Positions 23,630 through 37,600 of a DNA stretch of 64,000 nt are shown piece by piece. Every line of letters begins with the position of its first letter. Positions within the stretch are counted from its first letter, which is position 1. This stretch comes from Costus lasius (Eukaryota; Streptophyta; Magnoliopsida; Zingiberales; Costaceae): NCBI GenBank assembly GCA_027563935.2, contig CM050451.1, forward strand, positions 105,799,565-105,863,564, written 5' to 3'. Below the pieces are notes generated by a model, which was not told the DNA's origin, searched no databases, and saw only the letters and a list, made by a program, of their open reading frames with translations. The position numbers and the translations under genes were made by a program.

Positions 23630-26600
23630 ATGGCTCAAGATTTCACCGTCCAAGAAGAAGAGGATGTGTTCTTCGACTCGAGAGACAGCGCCTCGTCATT
23701 GTATGATTCATGCCGCTGCAGCCCCTATATGTTCAGTTCGTCTGAGGACCAATTCATCAATTGGCTGTCTTGCGATCCAGGATTTGAGGGCTGGATGAAG
23801 GATCCTGTCAGCGTAAAGGAACGCCGGAGCAAGTTCATGAAGATTTTCCAAGTGGATATGATGAACAATCCTAATGAAGAGCCCAAGGTTCAGTTAGATA
23901 TCGATAGGATCACTTCAGATTCCGGTGCTGTGCTCAGAAGCTCTTCTTGCTCAGGGAACGATAATTTAATTTGCAGCTCCTCTCGTGAGGACTCGTGTTC
24001 TTCATGTAATGAGGCATCTGACAGATTTGTGTGCCAAATCAAGAATTTGGATGATGGTACGGTCTTTGTAGCGAATGAATTGGACGAAGATGGCATCTTG
24101 ACAAGTCTCCGGGAAGTTGGTTCGGATCGGATACTAACACTCCATGAATTTGAGACAAGTTTTGGTCCATCGTCATTGATCCAGCGGCTTATGCGGCGAG
24201 AAAATGAGGCATCGAGCTTCTCTGACAAGTCAGTAGGAGTAAGAAAGGTTGGGTGGCTAAGAAAATTGAGCGCTGCAACCCGCACTTTAAAGAGGCAAGG
24301 AGAGGAAAATAGTTCAAGCTTCTCTGATTCCTGTAGGAGTCAAAGTCCTTGGACTGGTAGGATAAAAGTTCGCTCGTATAAGAAGCAATTGAAGGAGCTA
24401 TCTGCAGTCTACAATAGGCAAGAGTTTAAAGCTCACAATGGTGCTATCTTAACCATGAAGTTTAGCCCTGATGGCCAGTATTTAGCTACTGGTGGTGAAG
24501 ATGGGTTTGTTCGCGTGTGGTCAGCTTCGGAAGTCGAAAGAGTAGATGAAATCGGCATTCCTGGAGATGATCCTTCATGCATATATTTCACAATGAATTG
24601 TAATTCCGAACTAACACCTTTATGCGTGGATACAGAAAAGAAAGCAAAGTCTAAGAATATGAGGATAAGTTCAGATTCAGTGTGTGTCATCATTCCTCCT
24701 AATGCTTTTCAGTTGTCTGAGAAGCCAATTCATGAGTTCCGTGGACATGTTGGGGATATTTTGCATCTTTCATGGTCCGATAATAAGGTCAGTTAATTTC
24801 TTTAAACTTTGCTCTTGTCCCGAAGGGTAAAATTTGTTTATAAGATCTGCAGTACCTTCCTTGATTGTGAGAATTTTCTTCTGGCAGTGCCTACTGTCAT
24901 CATCAGTGGATAAAACTGTTCGCATGTGGCGAATTGGCTCAGACAACTGCGTGCAAGTGTTTCCTCACAATGATTATGGTCCGTATTATGTTACCTTAAC
25001 AATTTGTGCATATTAATTTTGGCTTCAGCTAGTCTGTTAGTCTCACAAGCTCTATCCTTTGTTTTTTTCTTAGTCTCACAAGCTCTATCATTTTTTTTTT
25101 GTGATAAACTATGCAGTGACATGCGTGCAGTTTAATCCTATCAATGATAATTACTTCATCAGTGGCTCTATTGATGGAAAAATTCGTATATGGGATATTT
25201 TGCGATGCCATGTTGTTGATTGGGCCGATATGAGAGAAATAGTCTCTGCAGTTTGCTACCAAACTGATGGAAAGGTGTGTTGTTATGGTTCTGCATAGGT
25301 GTGCATAACATATTATAGTCTTGGTTTTACTTAGAAAACATATGACATTCAGATCTTTATTTGAATATATATTTTCATTTCTCCTTTCAGGGGGTAGTGG
25401 CTGGCACCTTATCGGGCAATTGCCGCTTCTATGATGCATCCGGTAAATATGATTTTCTAGAGCAATATTGGTATACAAACATATGTTTTGGTTTTTCTTA
25501 AACAAATTGTGGAAAACTATAATCCCTCATTAATTCATTAAGATTACATTCTCTATGAACTTCATGAAAACTGCTCATTCCTTGCCCCTGTATAATTTGT
25601 TCATCTACTTGTTTGTGTAATGCATTTACCTAGACTCAATTTTCTATATAATATATATCGACGTACTGTTTTGATATAATCTAGGTGGAATTATCTTGTT
25701 AACCACCAGTTGTTCCATATATCCCATTCCAATGTCATCTTTTTTTTTCCTTATCTAATTTTCAATTAAAATATGATTTTGTTTCTCTTGTTTTGAGTGT
25801 CACATCGGTCACAAGTTTCTAAACGCCTTAGTCCTCATCTAGAAATATTCTTATACTTCGTTCCTTCACTTCATTAGTTTTTGTTCACTTATTACTCTTC
25901 CTTTGTCTGGATCAGGTCATCAATTAAAGTTAGATGTTGGGGTCTCCCTGCAGAGTAAAAAGAAGTCCTTGAAGAGGATAACAGGGCTTCAGGTAACTTT
26001 CTGCAGAAATAAGCGCTTGCAATTGATATTTGTATATGCTGTTTATTTGCTACCAACTCTTATAGTTTTGATCTCACCGCCAGTTTTGCCCAAGAAATCC
26101 TCACAAACTGTTGGTCTCATCTGCTGACTCACAAATTCGTATCCTCGATGGCACTGATGTGGTCTTGATGTTCAAGGGTACGAAATATTTTCCACTTTTA
26201 TTACAATTCAATCATACTCTTGCTTTCATTCATATGCCAATTGTTCTTAGTTGTCTTATATATATATTTTTGCAGGTTCTGGAAGCCAGATCTCTGCATC
26301 CTTCACTGCAGATGGGCAGCATATTATTTCTTCCAGTGAGGACTCAAATGTCTGCATGTGGAACTATGCTACCCATGCGACGACCACGTCTAAACATTTG
26401 AAGAGCGTGAGTTCTAGGGAGCGCTTCATGTCCTGCAATGCAACTATTGCAATACCGTGGTGTGGCTTACAATCCAGAAGACGAGGCCCTGAGACGTCTG
26501 AGGCTCATTGTTTGCAAAAGGATGTATTCAGGGAAGATGCTTCAGTACCATGTTACGGCTCTAACAGTCACGTAGAAGATTTGTTTGGCAGTAACACCTT

Positions 26601-26853
26601 GTCTTTATCGCCTTCTTGCTGTTTCTCTCTGAGTCGTGAGTTCTTGGAATTTCTGCCAAAGAGCTCAGCGACTTGGCCTGAGGAGAAACTTCCCCCGAGC
26701 TCTGATGCATCTGCCTTCTGCAAGTCCCGCTACTTATTCCTGAAGACTTCTTTCCAGAGCAATTCACATGCATGGGGCCAAGTGATAGTAACTGCTGGGT
26801 TGGATGGATGCATTAGATCCTACCAGAATTATGGATTGCCCCAACATCTTTGA
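23630..26853 (+). CDS. WD40-repeat protein, WDR44-like (seven exons, 735 aa)
   Basis: Plant WD40 scaffold of the class annotated as WD repeat-containing protein 44-like; the precise role in plants is not established. Exons: 23630-24787, 24888-24978, 25117-25274, 25391-25442, 25916-25992, 26084-26177, 26276-26853; all introns are GT-AG and the frame closes over 736 codons. The start is the ATG in GTGAGGATGGCT; the frame extends 8 codons upstream only to a GTG. The N-terminal third is acidic and Ser-rich (residues 1-260) with a basic [16 protein letters not shown] segment. WD units are visible at about 268-300, 370-410, 417-445, 455-485, 505-535 and 545-572, and the C-terminal [18 protein letters not shown] (about 713-731) gives the seventh blade. 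A Ser/Cys-rich loop of about 140 residues lies between blades six and seven, as is usual in this class. No defect is seen. The gene converges on the laccase. Confidence 0.93.
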
Positions 26854-27482
26854 GTGGCTTGGCTTTCACATCCATAATGACAACTATTTGCCGATCTTTT
26901 GGTTGGATCTTTCGCTTCCACACCTTGGTGATTGGCAGACTGCACCGCCGATCTTTCTGTAGATAGACCAGACAAAGCAACTATTATGCGTGAACCAGCA
27001 TATATTTCACTAATGCTGGTGGTCCTTAGAAGATTGTGGTAGGCCAAAAAGGCATCCATTCTTTTTAGATTTGTGCATTGTAGGTAAAAGGTTTTGGGGT
27101 TTGGCCTCTTCATTTGATTCAAATTTTAACACTTGGGGGTTTAGAGATATTCTTCTAGAACTATGTCGCCATTGGCGCAATGCCCCCTCATTGTCTGAAG
27201 CAACGAGTGACAGACAAGGGTGTCGTGAAGGTTAACTAATACTGTTTGACAGAGAAAAATTATAATATTAAAGAAAATTCTTTCATTAAACTTTGTGGGT
27301 GTGTAAACCTGTGTCAAGAGGTTGGTTTCGTATTCTTGCGAAGCCATTTTGTGGTGAATTTTTTGCAGTTTCTTGTGTGGATCTTGTGGAGCTATTTCTG
27401 TATGTTTTGATGAGCTATTCAAACATGAGAGGCAATGCAGGCTATATGGTTTCGAAAGTTTTATTCTCGTCCAACCACTTGT

Positions 27483-27488
27483 AATAAA
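27483..27488 (+). terminator. Candidate polyadenylation signal of the WD40 gene
   Basis: AATAAA about 630 bp after the stop codon. It is the clearest signal downstream on this strand and gives a plausible, somewhat long, 3' UTR. Plant poly(A) sites are loosely defined, so this is tentative. Confidence 0.35.
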
Positions 27489-28201
27489 GATGCCCAAATT
27501 CAATTAAACTAATTATTATCTTGTCTCCTTGGAATAATTAAGTACATCTTTGTTCGACATCATTAAATTGTCCACTTACACAATTGCCCTCTTATCTATA
27601 TAACTGAGTCAGACATAGATGGGGAATCGAAATCCTAGTGTTGACCGTCGCTGTCTGCTTCACCGACTGTTAACACATTCAGATCAGGCATAGTCGGTGA
27701 GATTGATTGGCAGTTGATAATACTTTAAAGAGTACCGACTACTTATTGAAATCCTCGTGCCTTCTCAATCTACATCTAATATTGAAATTAATTTTTTTAA
27801 AAACAATAATTACGCTTATAATTATTTATAATATACATTAAATATAATTGATGTGAATTAATTATAACCCTCTTTACATTACCTCATGAAACTAGATTAG
27901 CCTAGTTTATTTCTAATTTGTAATTGATATTTTAATGTCCATTTATTTATAAGTATCTATAATTATTCTTCATTCCATCTAATTTATAATCCTACATGAA
28001 TTTAAATTTCTTAAACAGGTCAAATTTCCATCTCCGTAATTGATTCTCAGTTCCAATGTATTCAAAAGGATTTTGTAAGCTATTTTTTAGAGATTAGTTA
28101 ACGCCACGACAAGCACTAGAAAAGCATACACAAATATAATGATCTTTAACCAAACCTTTTCCGAGCACGTATATAATTACAAGAGTAATGCAATTGACTT
28201 G

Positions 28202-28207
28202 TTTATT
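28202..28207 (-). terminator. Candidate polyadenylation signal of the laccase gene
   Basis: AATAAA on the minus strand about 150 bp past the laccase stop codon, a normal 3' UTR distance. Tentative. Confidence 0.4.
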
Positions 28208-28357
28208 AAAATATCCTTGGAATCTGAAGGAAACTCCACACGAGAGGAAGCTGCTATAAAGAATTCAGTCAACGTGCTTGCGAAGTATGAAACACCAGAG
28301 CCCAGTCAAATACACAGCACCAGATGATGATGATGAATATGATCTCATCTGGGCGAA

Positions 28358-30711
28358 TCAGCATCTGGGCAAATCAGCAGGAGGATGGGGAAGTGTCTCC
28401 AGTGGGCCTTTGCCATTCTTCACGATGAACACCATTGATAAGCCCCAGGTCAAGTGCACGTCAAGGTGGCAATGCATGAACCACACTCCTGCACAAACAA
28501 TAGTCAAAGTCAGTCAAAGAACAAGCCGTACCCGGTGAAATCAAGTTAGACTTGGTCAACCGTGGATAGGTTTGGCCCGGATATTGTTCTTAAATGCTTT
28601 GCGTTTTTTGGCCAAGCTAGCTAGTTCAAATATGCCACACAGACCGAATTATTGGACATGACAATTCAGAAGAAGAAATTATAAGCTGACGCTTTTCACC
28701 GCAGATCTGATAAGAATCCAAGTGAAGAAGGCAAAAAAAAAATGCATTTCTTCTGAATCGATCCATTGCAACGATTCCAAACTAAAATGGCTGTTATTAA
28801 ATCTGGAAAAATCCAACCCACAAAAAAAATGAGATATGCAGATTAATTGGTAGTAAAGAGAGTACGTATGCACCTGGATTGTCGGCGGTGAAGCGGATAA
28901 CTGCCCAGCCGCCGACTGGAACGCCGATAGTGTTCAAGTACGGCGGATCGACGAGGTTAAGCTTGGCCGTCATCGGGTTATAATCCCCTTTTCCATACCC
29001 CACCACATAAAAGCTGTACCCGTGCAAATGAATCGGGTGGTTCTCGGTGGACACCGTCCCAGTGTCCTGCAACACTACCTGCACCCTGCTCCCATACTCC
29101 AACACGTGCACCTTCGTCCCATTCAGCGACTGCGTGTCGTTGGGTATGTTGTTGGGCGCGCCATACACAAAGTCGTACAGCTTCGACGGCTCGCCGGGGA
29201 AGTCTGCAGTGTAGTAGCCGTTCACGCGGTCGTAGTAGGCTTCGAGCAGCGAGATATTGGGCCGGATAAAGCTCACGTTGTTCATCGACGCGGCGAACAC
29301 GCCGCCGTTGGGACCTTGGCAGCTTTCGTTGGGGTTGGCGGCGTGGCACTGGTCCACGTTGAGGCCGACGGTGAAGAAGAGATTGGTATCGATTTCTAGT
29401 GGGAGACTGGTGGCGTTGATGCTCCTCAGAAGGTAGAGGTTAGCGTTGACGACGAGGCTGTCGTTGAAGAATGGTAGCTGCGCGGGAAGGCTGAGCTGGC
29501 TATCGAGGTGGACACCGGTGTACTGGAACTGGGCGATGGCGGAGATGTTCTGGAAGGAGACGTTCTGAGCAGACATGTAGGGGCCGAGAGCCATGTCGTA
29601 GGTGGCAATGGGCTGATCAGCTTCGACGAGGACGTTGATGGTCTGGCCGGGGGCGATCATGAGGTGTTCGACAGTGAATGGCTTGGTGTACTCGGCGTCG
29701 GCCTCGACAATGGTCAGCTTATGGCCGGCGATTCCGAAGAAGTGCTCCATGTTGAGGGAAGCACTGATGAGGCGGAGGAGGTAGGTCTTGCCGGGGACAA
29801 TGTCAATCTTGAACACGTCAGTGTCGGAGCAGTTGTAGCGGGGCCCGGGGTGGCCGTTGATGAGGAAGGCGTTGGCGGGAGGAGGGCCGCCGCCGCTGGA
29901 GATCACCTCTCTCTCTAGCTGGAACATGTTCTTGTGCCAATACTCACCTGAAACAAGATGAACATGTAGGTAATTAGTAATAAGAAAACACAAATATTTA
30001 ATATGCATAAGCAATTAATTACCAAAGACGAGGATGTGCTCCTCGTAGGGGTGAGGAAAAGGGTAGGGGACTCCGGTCTTGGGGTAGACAACGAGTGGCC
30101 CATTGACGGTGGCGCGGAGCCACGAGATGTGCGCGTGCCAGAACATGGTGCCCTTCTGCTGGAACAGGGTGAATTCGTAGGTGTACGTCTGCCCTGGTCG
30201 AATCGGGCACTGCGTAATGTAGGACGGTCCGTCTGACCAACACGTCAGCCTCTGCCGGACTCCATGCCTGCATCAGAAATACAAATGTTCATCAAAACAG
30301 CAGCTGCCATGGATTGATTCTCCACAACCGCAGCAATAATCTAACCAGTACTTACCAGTGGATGGAGGCGTTGTAGGGGCTTTCATTGGTGACCTTCACA
30401 ATGACACGGTCATCTTCCTGGGCGTAAATGGCAGGGCCGGGGAACATGCCGTTGATTGTGACGATCTCCTTGGTCTTGCAGAGCTTGGTCACCCTCGTCG
30501 TTTGCACCTGCAGAAAATATCTATCTATTTGTTAGAAGCATTTGGACGACAAGTTGTCCCAATGCGTAGAAAGAGCAGAGACGACCTTGAATTCATAGAA
30601 CCTGGTGTAGCCTCCCACCGGCCAATGCGATAGGGACAAACCGAGATAAGCATGGCAGGAGCACAGCAGAAAGCCCAGCAACAGTAGACATGAAGAAGAT
30701 GACAACGCCAT
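28358..30711 (-). CDS. Laccase (secreted multicopper oxidase; five exons, 575 aa)
   Basis: Extracellular p-diphenol:O2 oxidoreductase; plant laccases polymerise monolignols and other phenols in the cell wall. Exons (minus): 30586-30711, 30356-30507, 30023-30267, 28874-29947, 28358-28488; introns are GT-AG and the 152- and 245-nt second and third exons are typical of plant laccases. The start is the ATG at 30711 in good context (AAGAAGATGGCG); the longer upstream frame begins only with GTG. Residues 1 to about 22 form a signal peptide ([18 protein letters not shown]). All copper motifs are present: HWHGV (split over exons 2/3), [29 protein letters not shown] and [17 protein letters not shown]. 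Several N-glycosylation sites (NVSF, NISL, NDTQ) fit secretion. The sequence resembles the LAC7-type branch ([13 protein letters not shown]), which I infer from memory of the family. It appears intact and functional. Confidence 0.94.
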
Positions 30712-33700
30712 CTTCTTGATGTGAATTGTTTCCACCTCAGACGTCTATTGGATGACATATAAGAAGGCCTCCTTACATATAATGCTTAGTTGAAGCATAG
30801 AAAAGGATTGCTGAGCTTGGAGAAGAGATCTGTCCCAGATGCAGATGAGAGTAGGAAGGGCAGGTTTCATGATTCCTCCAAACACTTTGATTTCTTATTA
30901 TAACCTGTCGGCGAGGTTGCTACACAGGCCATTATGGTCAGAAACTCATAGGCCATTGCCAATATATCTATCTAAAGATGAAAAAGAAGAGAAGAGAAAA
31001 GGAATCAGAAAGCTCGCTAGGAGGTAAACATTGTGCTTATTCTTTTCTTAATTTCAACTACTCTGAATGATAACAAATAGGAGCTTTCAGAGGTCTACCA
31101 ACCTTTCTGAAATGAACAGTAAATCAGGAAATCATGCTCGTCTTTCACGTTGCATGCTCCAAGCCTCCAACTGGCCTGATAATTGCTGGTATTGGAATAT
31201 ATTTCTTTGAAAGGAACACATTACTCAACAGCAATGATTTTACTTTCTACCTACTTCTCCTGTGGCTCCATGTCCCCAGTATTTCTGCAGAGGGGAATGA
31301 TGCTCATCTGTGTAGCCCGTGCTTGTAGAGAGAATGGAATTAAGACTGAAAAAGTTTAGTAAATTATACACATATCAATGGAATGAATAGATGCTTGGTC
31401 AATTCAATTTGGGTGCTGAAAAACTTTTTGGCGGTGCAAGTCTGTGTGCATGGTGGAGTGGAGAATAGGAGAATGCATGATCCTCTGCTGTTGGAAATGG
31501 CCTCAATAATTAGGTCAAATTTGTGATGCAGTGGATATCAGTGATGATTACCTGCCTTGGGCATAAGCATTATCGATAACCAAGGACTAATAGAGATTAC
31601 TTTTTTTTCTTTCTTGTTCTAATATCCATGAGTTGAAACTAAATTTCTTGCACTACTTTCGCTGTGAAGGTGGATTCTGATTGATATATATATGGATCTT
31701 AATTGCTTGTAAATGTTGAGTAAATCTATGCAACTGCCCCTAAATAGTTGGGACTCATATTTATCAGAAATATAATAGAAAATTCAAACTTGGATCATAA
31801 GTAATATTGCCCATATATTTTTTTTTAGATATTGGTTGTTGTGATTACTGATCCAAATTTTAGTTCAGCTAGGTGCATATTACTTTGATCCCGAATGAGA
31901 ATAACTTGGTGGAGATTCATGATTTCAGAAAAAGAAAGAGATGTTAGTTGAGAATATAGTATTGAAATGAGCAATAATCTAAAAAATAAATATTAAGTTT
32001 ATGAAAAATAATTATTAGAGGTATATAATCATTTTAAACATCTTGTGGTTTGCATTTAGAGGATGTCGTGATATGTAGCATATGAGTTGAAAAAGAAAAT
32101 CAAGAAATCATTGTGAATAAGAAAGGGAAAAAATATTTTCAGAATCCTTTATGAAAATGACTAAAATCTAACATTAGCAGCTTAATTGTAATTGTTCAAC
32201 GCTGAACGAAGACCACAGTAAATAATATATTCAAGAGGGGTATGTGAGATGGAGCTTGTTAATAAATTGCAAAATGCTTTTGCAAAAGAGGAATATATGA
32301 GACCGCAAAAAATATGTTGTGCAACTCCTAATTTCACCAATGACCTAGATTTTGGGTTACAATTTGACAATGTATGGATGGAAGAGTGATAATGCCTTTA
32401 AGAAGGTAATGCATGCAAAAGGGTATCAGAAAGTGGCAATGTAGCAACGAGTCTCATAACGTAGAAGAGTCCTAATTAAACTCTAATACCAAATTGAGTG
32501 AGGGAAAGAGTAATAGAGTTGGAAAGAGAGACAGAGAGAATGCCAATTACCCAGTATCGATATGTATGTATCCATGCAAATCAATAGTATGTGGCAGTAT
32601 TTCGATGATCCCATATGAAAGTATAAGATAATTCATAAAACTATAACACTATTTATTCAGTTACTTTTGGACAATAGCTCTTGTAACATCAAGCGTCAGT
32701 ATATAGCTTTAACAAGTTAAGCCACCGAAGTAGGAAAAGGTTTGGCCTTTTCTTCACTTTAGTGTCGGTATGATCGAAGAACATTTCATAATTATATCCA
32801 ATTGGATAATTAAGCCAAACAAGTTGGTAAGTAAACATCAAACTATTAGATAGCAGACCAAACTTAAATGCCAATTAATTAGGGCATAGTTTACTAATTG
32901 TTGCAGCTAACATGTGTTATATATAAAAGAAGAGAACAAGTTCAAAATCTATACCTGTTTAATTAAAGCATTAAACAAGACCGATGCGTCCACCGAGTAG
33001 TTGGCCAAACTGTGATGAGGTAGACAGATCGCTAAAATATCGTTATGCACGTAGGCCTATTTTAATCAGAACAACACACCAAATGTAATGCTTATTTTGG
33101 TACTGACTAGACCAAAGCTATCCCAGTAGCTATAAAGTATGTCTGAAAATTAAGACGACGACGAATCTCTTGAGAGTTGAGACGGCCACCAAACAATTTA
33201 ATTAATTTGCTTCGCTTATTTCTTTGATTACTCCGAATGCATGCAAAGGAGGTAAGTAACAAGACTACAATTAACATATACATTCATCATATCAAAAACG
33301 TATCTCTTCAAGCTCATAGTTGACTTCATTTCCCCAATAAACTAGTGCATGCTTGTTAGATATACACTACCTGAAATGATCGTTATTTCAAAATAATTGA
33401 TTGAATTTTCAGGCATTTTGAAACAAAATCTATACACTTACCTGAAATGATCGTTATTTCAAAATAATTGAATGAATTTTCAGGCATTTTGAAACAAAAT
33501 CTTTGCTTGAATTAAAGCTCATGCATGTTCAAAGAACTACGACACATCTTGCATGTTTTTTGGTGATTAATTAAGAAGCTGAAGAATGGAAATACTGTGA
33601 TTCAATAAGATGGATCAACAACCACTAAAAGGTTCAAGAAAACAAATAATCATAGGGAAATTAGACAAAGTTTAAGCTTAGCCTCTCAATACCAATTTTC

Positions 33701-34688
33701 AAGCAATATTTTAAGAGAAGAGAGCAGCTTACTAGTTGGTAGTGGTCATCATTCATTCAAAATGCGCTGAGCTTCTCCTCCTGATGTTTGATGGCCAAGA
33801 TATACTTTGCTTAATCCTCTTGCAAAAGCTTGAAGCGCATGCAGAATTCTGTTCATTACATGACAATTAATTAACCAGGAACAAAAAGAAGTACAATGTA
33901 TCGCCATGTTCGGAAACAATTACAGTTCTCAAACCTTGGAGATACGTGATGTTGTCACTGAACAACTGGATGGATCGCATTGGTACGACATAATGGGTCG
34001 CCTCTCCCGTGTATTCCTTCCTTGATTTCATTCTGTTTGCCTAATCACATAAATACCAGCCAGAACCAGAACTGGATCCTTAAAAATGAAATCTGATCCT
34101 CTGTCATTACATGCTGTACAAACATATGCTACCATCTCATAATGCCGAAAACATATATCCGTTCCAGGACAATACAACCATTAAACTACCATTTCTGCGG
34201 CTGTGGATTTCACCGCAAGTACATTTGGCATACTTTTCATGGAGGTAACTGAAAGACAATAAAGTAAAATTATATACAAAAAAAAGTAAAATTATATACT
34301 GTTCTTTTCTCCACTTCTATAAAGAAATAAAAAATAACAGTAAGAAGTAAATCATTTTTCTCATTTTCTTATTTTCCCTCAATTGCAATCCTCATTTTTT
34401 TTCTTTCCTCTTGGGCATGCACGGTATTAGTCCCTCTCTGCACGAATGAACAGGAATTGCTCTATCTTATGGAAGACTTAGGAGAATAAGCGCTACAGGA
34501 CATTTGAGTCCATGGAAATAATTCTACAGGGTTCTGGATTTTGAGCATAGTAAACACAAATAAATTGGATCAATAATTCAACTTTATATACTTGAAGGAA
34601 GGTGGAATTTCTTCCTTAATAAATAAAATATCATTACATGTTCTGCGTAGAAAATGGATTAACTACCAGATCCTCTTTATATGAGCAT
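30712..34688. other. Intergenic DNA: laccase promoter side and 3' flank of the METTL17-like gene
   Basis: The first few hundred bases are the minus-strand laccase upstream region; TATA-like ATTATATGTAA lies on the minus strand near 30775-30785, about 65-75 bp before the ATG. The rest is AT-rich with no gene seen. It contains a 70-bp tandem duplication (33361-33501). Short frames in both directions lack motifs. Confidence 0.45.
33361..33501. repeat. Recent 70/71-bp tandem duplication
   Basis: Two head-to-tail copies starting TATACACT(T)ACCTGAAATG and ending CATTTTGAAACAAAATC, at 33361-33430 and 33431-33501. They differ by one inserted T and about one substitution (GATTGAAT versus GAATGAAT), so the duplication is recent. 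Confidence 0.9.
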
Positions 34689-37600
34689 CTAAAATGGCCA
34701 GAGATCGCCCCAAAGAGACCTACGAGCCTGGAGATGAAGATCAGGATTACTATTTTGTGTGACCACCATACGCTCAAATGCACCGTCAGAGCCATCCCTT
34801 TTGGTGGATCTACATATGTCCATCTGAATTTGTCTTCCTCTCCGCAGTGGAGTGTAGATGATCCGACCCCAACCACTACCAAGGTTAGCATGGCTTTGAT
34901 CTTCCTCCTCGTTGTCCTTCTCATGGAACATGTTGGTTTCTGCAACATCAGAAGCATACGGGACTAATGCGTCTTCAAACGGACTCTCTTCATCATCCTC
35001 CGTTGGAAATTGATCCTCTGAGAACAACCATAATATGTTATTAGCATCAAAATCCTCTCTATAATATTGAACTGCAAAAAGCGATTCCATGTAAATACAA
35101 GTAAAACAAAGAGATGATTTGTCTATGCGTCAGGGATGATTGGTGGTTTGCTGGAATGCCATGATCAACTTACTCATGCAAAAAAAAAAACAGCAAGGAT
35201 GAGCAAATTGTGATCGTATAAAAGAGGAAATGTGTGAAAATTATTCGTCATAAAGATTATCGACCAATAGAGCTTTACCTTAAGGACTTTCAATTGTTCA
35301 AACTTTAAGCAAAAAAATACAGAAAATTAGTGAAGCAAATTTATGTGCATACTAATAAATGAAAACAGAAATATTGAAGATGGGCAAATAAATACATCGC
35401 TTTGGATAATTTAAAGAATTTAAAATCCCAACAAGACTTCGTTAGACAGGTAGCTACCATAGTCAATGATAAGATCCTCGGGATTCCTCTTAGCAAGTCG
35501 CTCTTTAAGCGTTTCAAACTCCACACCATCAAGCGGCCAAGCTTCCCTACCCAAGACAAAACGTAGGGAAAATCAGAATTGCTTAAAGTATTTAAATTAT
35601 TGGAAGCATTAAAAAACTAGAGAAAAACATTGCATTGTGCAATGAAACTAAATTGTTTCGTATACATGACAGGATGACGTTCAATTGCAAATAATATCTC
35701 AGTTGTTAAATGTCAGAAACAATTTATCTTTATTCCATTACATTAACTGTCCAATATGTTGAGGATTGTGCATAGTATCAATATTGGTGTGAGGATCAAA
35801 TTATCCAAAAAAAAATTAGGATATCAGCTTAAATCAAATAGGCAAAACCAGAATTTAAAAATATTTTTAAAAAATAAAAAAAGAAGAACTAGAGAAAATA
35901 GTATAGTTTTTAATCACTTAAATTGTTACATATTTTTCGCCTTCATTTGAAATGAAACTAGAGAAAAAAAATGATTTTGCAATGAAACCAAATTGTTTAA
36001 CGCAAGGTGCGAAGTTCTGGTCCGAGGTATACCGGTCCACCCGGCCACCTAGTACTAGACCAAAACCCGGTGGAACCGAATGGAGCGAAAAAAAAAAAAA
36101 AAGAAAGAAGAGGAAGAACGAGGATCGCCCGCAGCTCGCCGGCCTCTCCTTCCTCTCCTTCTCCTTCCTTCTCCCGCTCGATCTGCCACCCACTCCACCC
36201 TTATGGTCCAGTTCGGACCTTCAACGGGTATGAACTAAAGACCTTGGCTTAAGGGTGAAGTTCAATTGCCAATAATATTTAAATTTGCTGAATGTGAGAA
36301 GTAATTTATCGTCATTCCATAACATTTGCTACCCGACATGTTCAGCGTTGTTAACAGAATCAATATTGGTATGTGGACCAGATTGTCCAAAAACTAGAGA
36401 CAGGCAAAAACAAATAGGCAAATCAGAACTAAAATTATTTTTTAAAAAAAGGAAAAATAGTAATAGGTTTTTAATCACTAATAATATTATACATTTTTTG
36501 CCTTCATTTGAAGTCCCCTGTGTGGGAGTGGGACATACATAATATATATAAAACTATTAAAGCAGAAAAAACAAAACAGAAATCAACTTCAACAGTCCAA
36601 GCGAACAAGAAGATAAAAAATACCAAGTAAATAAATAGCTAATGCATTGTTTCAATCAACTAAAGCCACAAGTTCCTAGTACTTATCCTGAGAGTTCACG
36701 AGCCTAAAGAACTACAGAGTACAAGGTTAATCTTGAAACGTAGTTTTACAACACTCCCAACAGAAGTAAGATCATCAAGATCTTTATGCAGGAAAAGAGG
36801 ACATAAAATCTAACAGGTAAATGCATTCATAAAATGCTTTATCTTTTAAGTTCTTACTGTGGTCGTTTGCCTCGTCTTAAAGCAACAAAGCAAAATTTCT
36901 CATCTTCAAAACCGCGTAGCGGCTCACCCTTGGAACGCTGAACATAAATACAAAGGGTATAGATATGTAATTAGCAATTGAAGTTTATCATAATCCAAAA
37001 TCCACAGGAACAACGTTAGTGGCTCAACATTAGCTATTCTAAATGAAATATTTACCAATTATAAAACATTTGTATAGAAGAAGCTGCTAGAGTTGAGGAA
37101 TGAGGGCTGCAAATAGAAATTTTTAAGGAAAAATATACCCAATATTGCTACACAAGTAAATTTGCATTACTGCCTAAAGAAGAGGGTACACTTAATCTGG
37201 TACATCCTGAAACTATATTTTTATCTGAAAGAGAATTATGATATCTCCAAAATAGTATTTGCAAGGATTAGGTCTCGTTCCATTTAAAATATTGCATAGG
37301 AAACTCTGAAATCCATAGTTTAATAAGAATTGCATCTTTCCAGCATGGATCGAGGATTCGGTCCATTACCGGCCGGTTCCTTTGTTGGTACCAGTTTGGC
37401 AATACACCGGCACCGGAACGAGGGTTGGAGCAACGACCAACAGTAGGCGGCTTCAAACGAAGCTTCCGCCATGCTCGCCGCTCTTCTGCTGCTGCCTCTC
37501 CACCTCGATTCGCCCGTACCATACCTAGAGGTGGCCATGGGCCGTGCCCGGGCCGGCCCGGGCCCGCCTCGGCCGGCCAGAAGTCGGGCCGTGCCAGGCA

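Noticed and set aside
29022..29918. Long plus-strand ORFs (125 and 136 codons) opposite the laccase
   Set aside because: Antisense to the large laccase exon, explained by its high third-position GC.
30712..30735. Earlier start for the laccase giving eight more residues
   Set aside because: The codon at 30735 is GTG, not ATG; the ATG at 30711 has a strong plant start context and gives a normal signal peptide.
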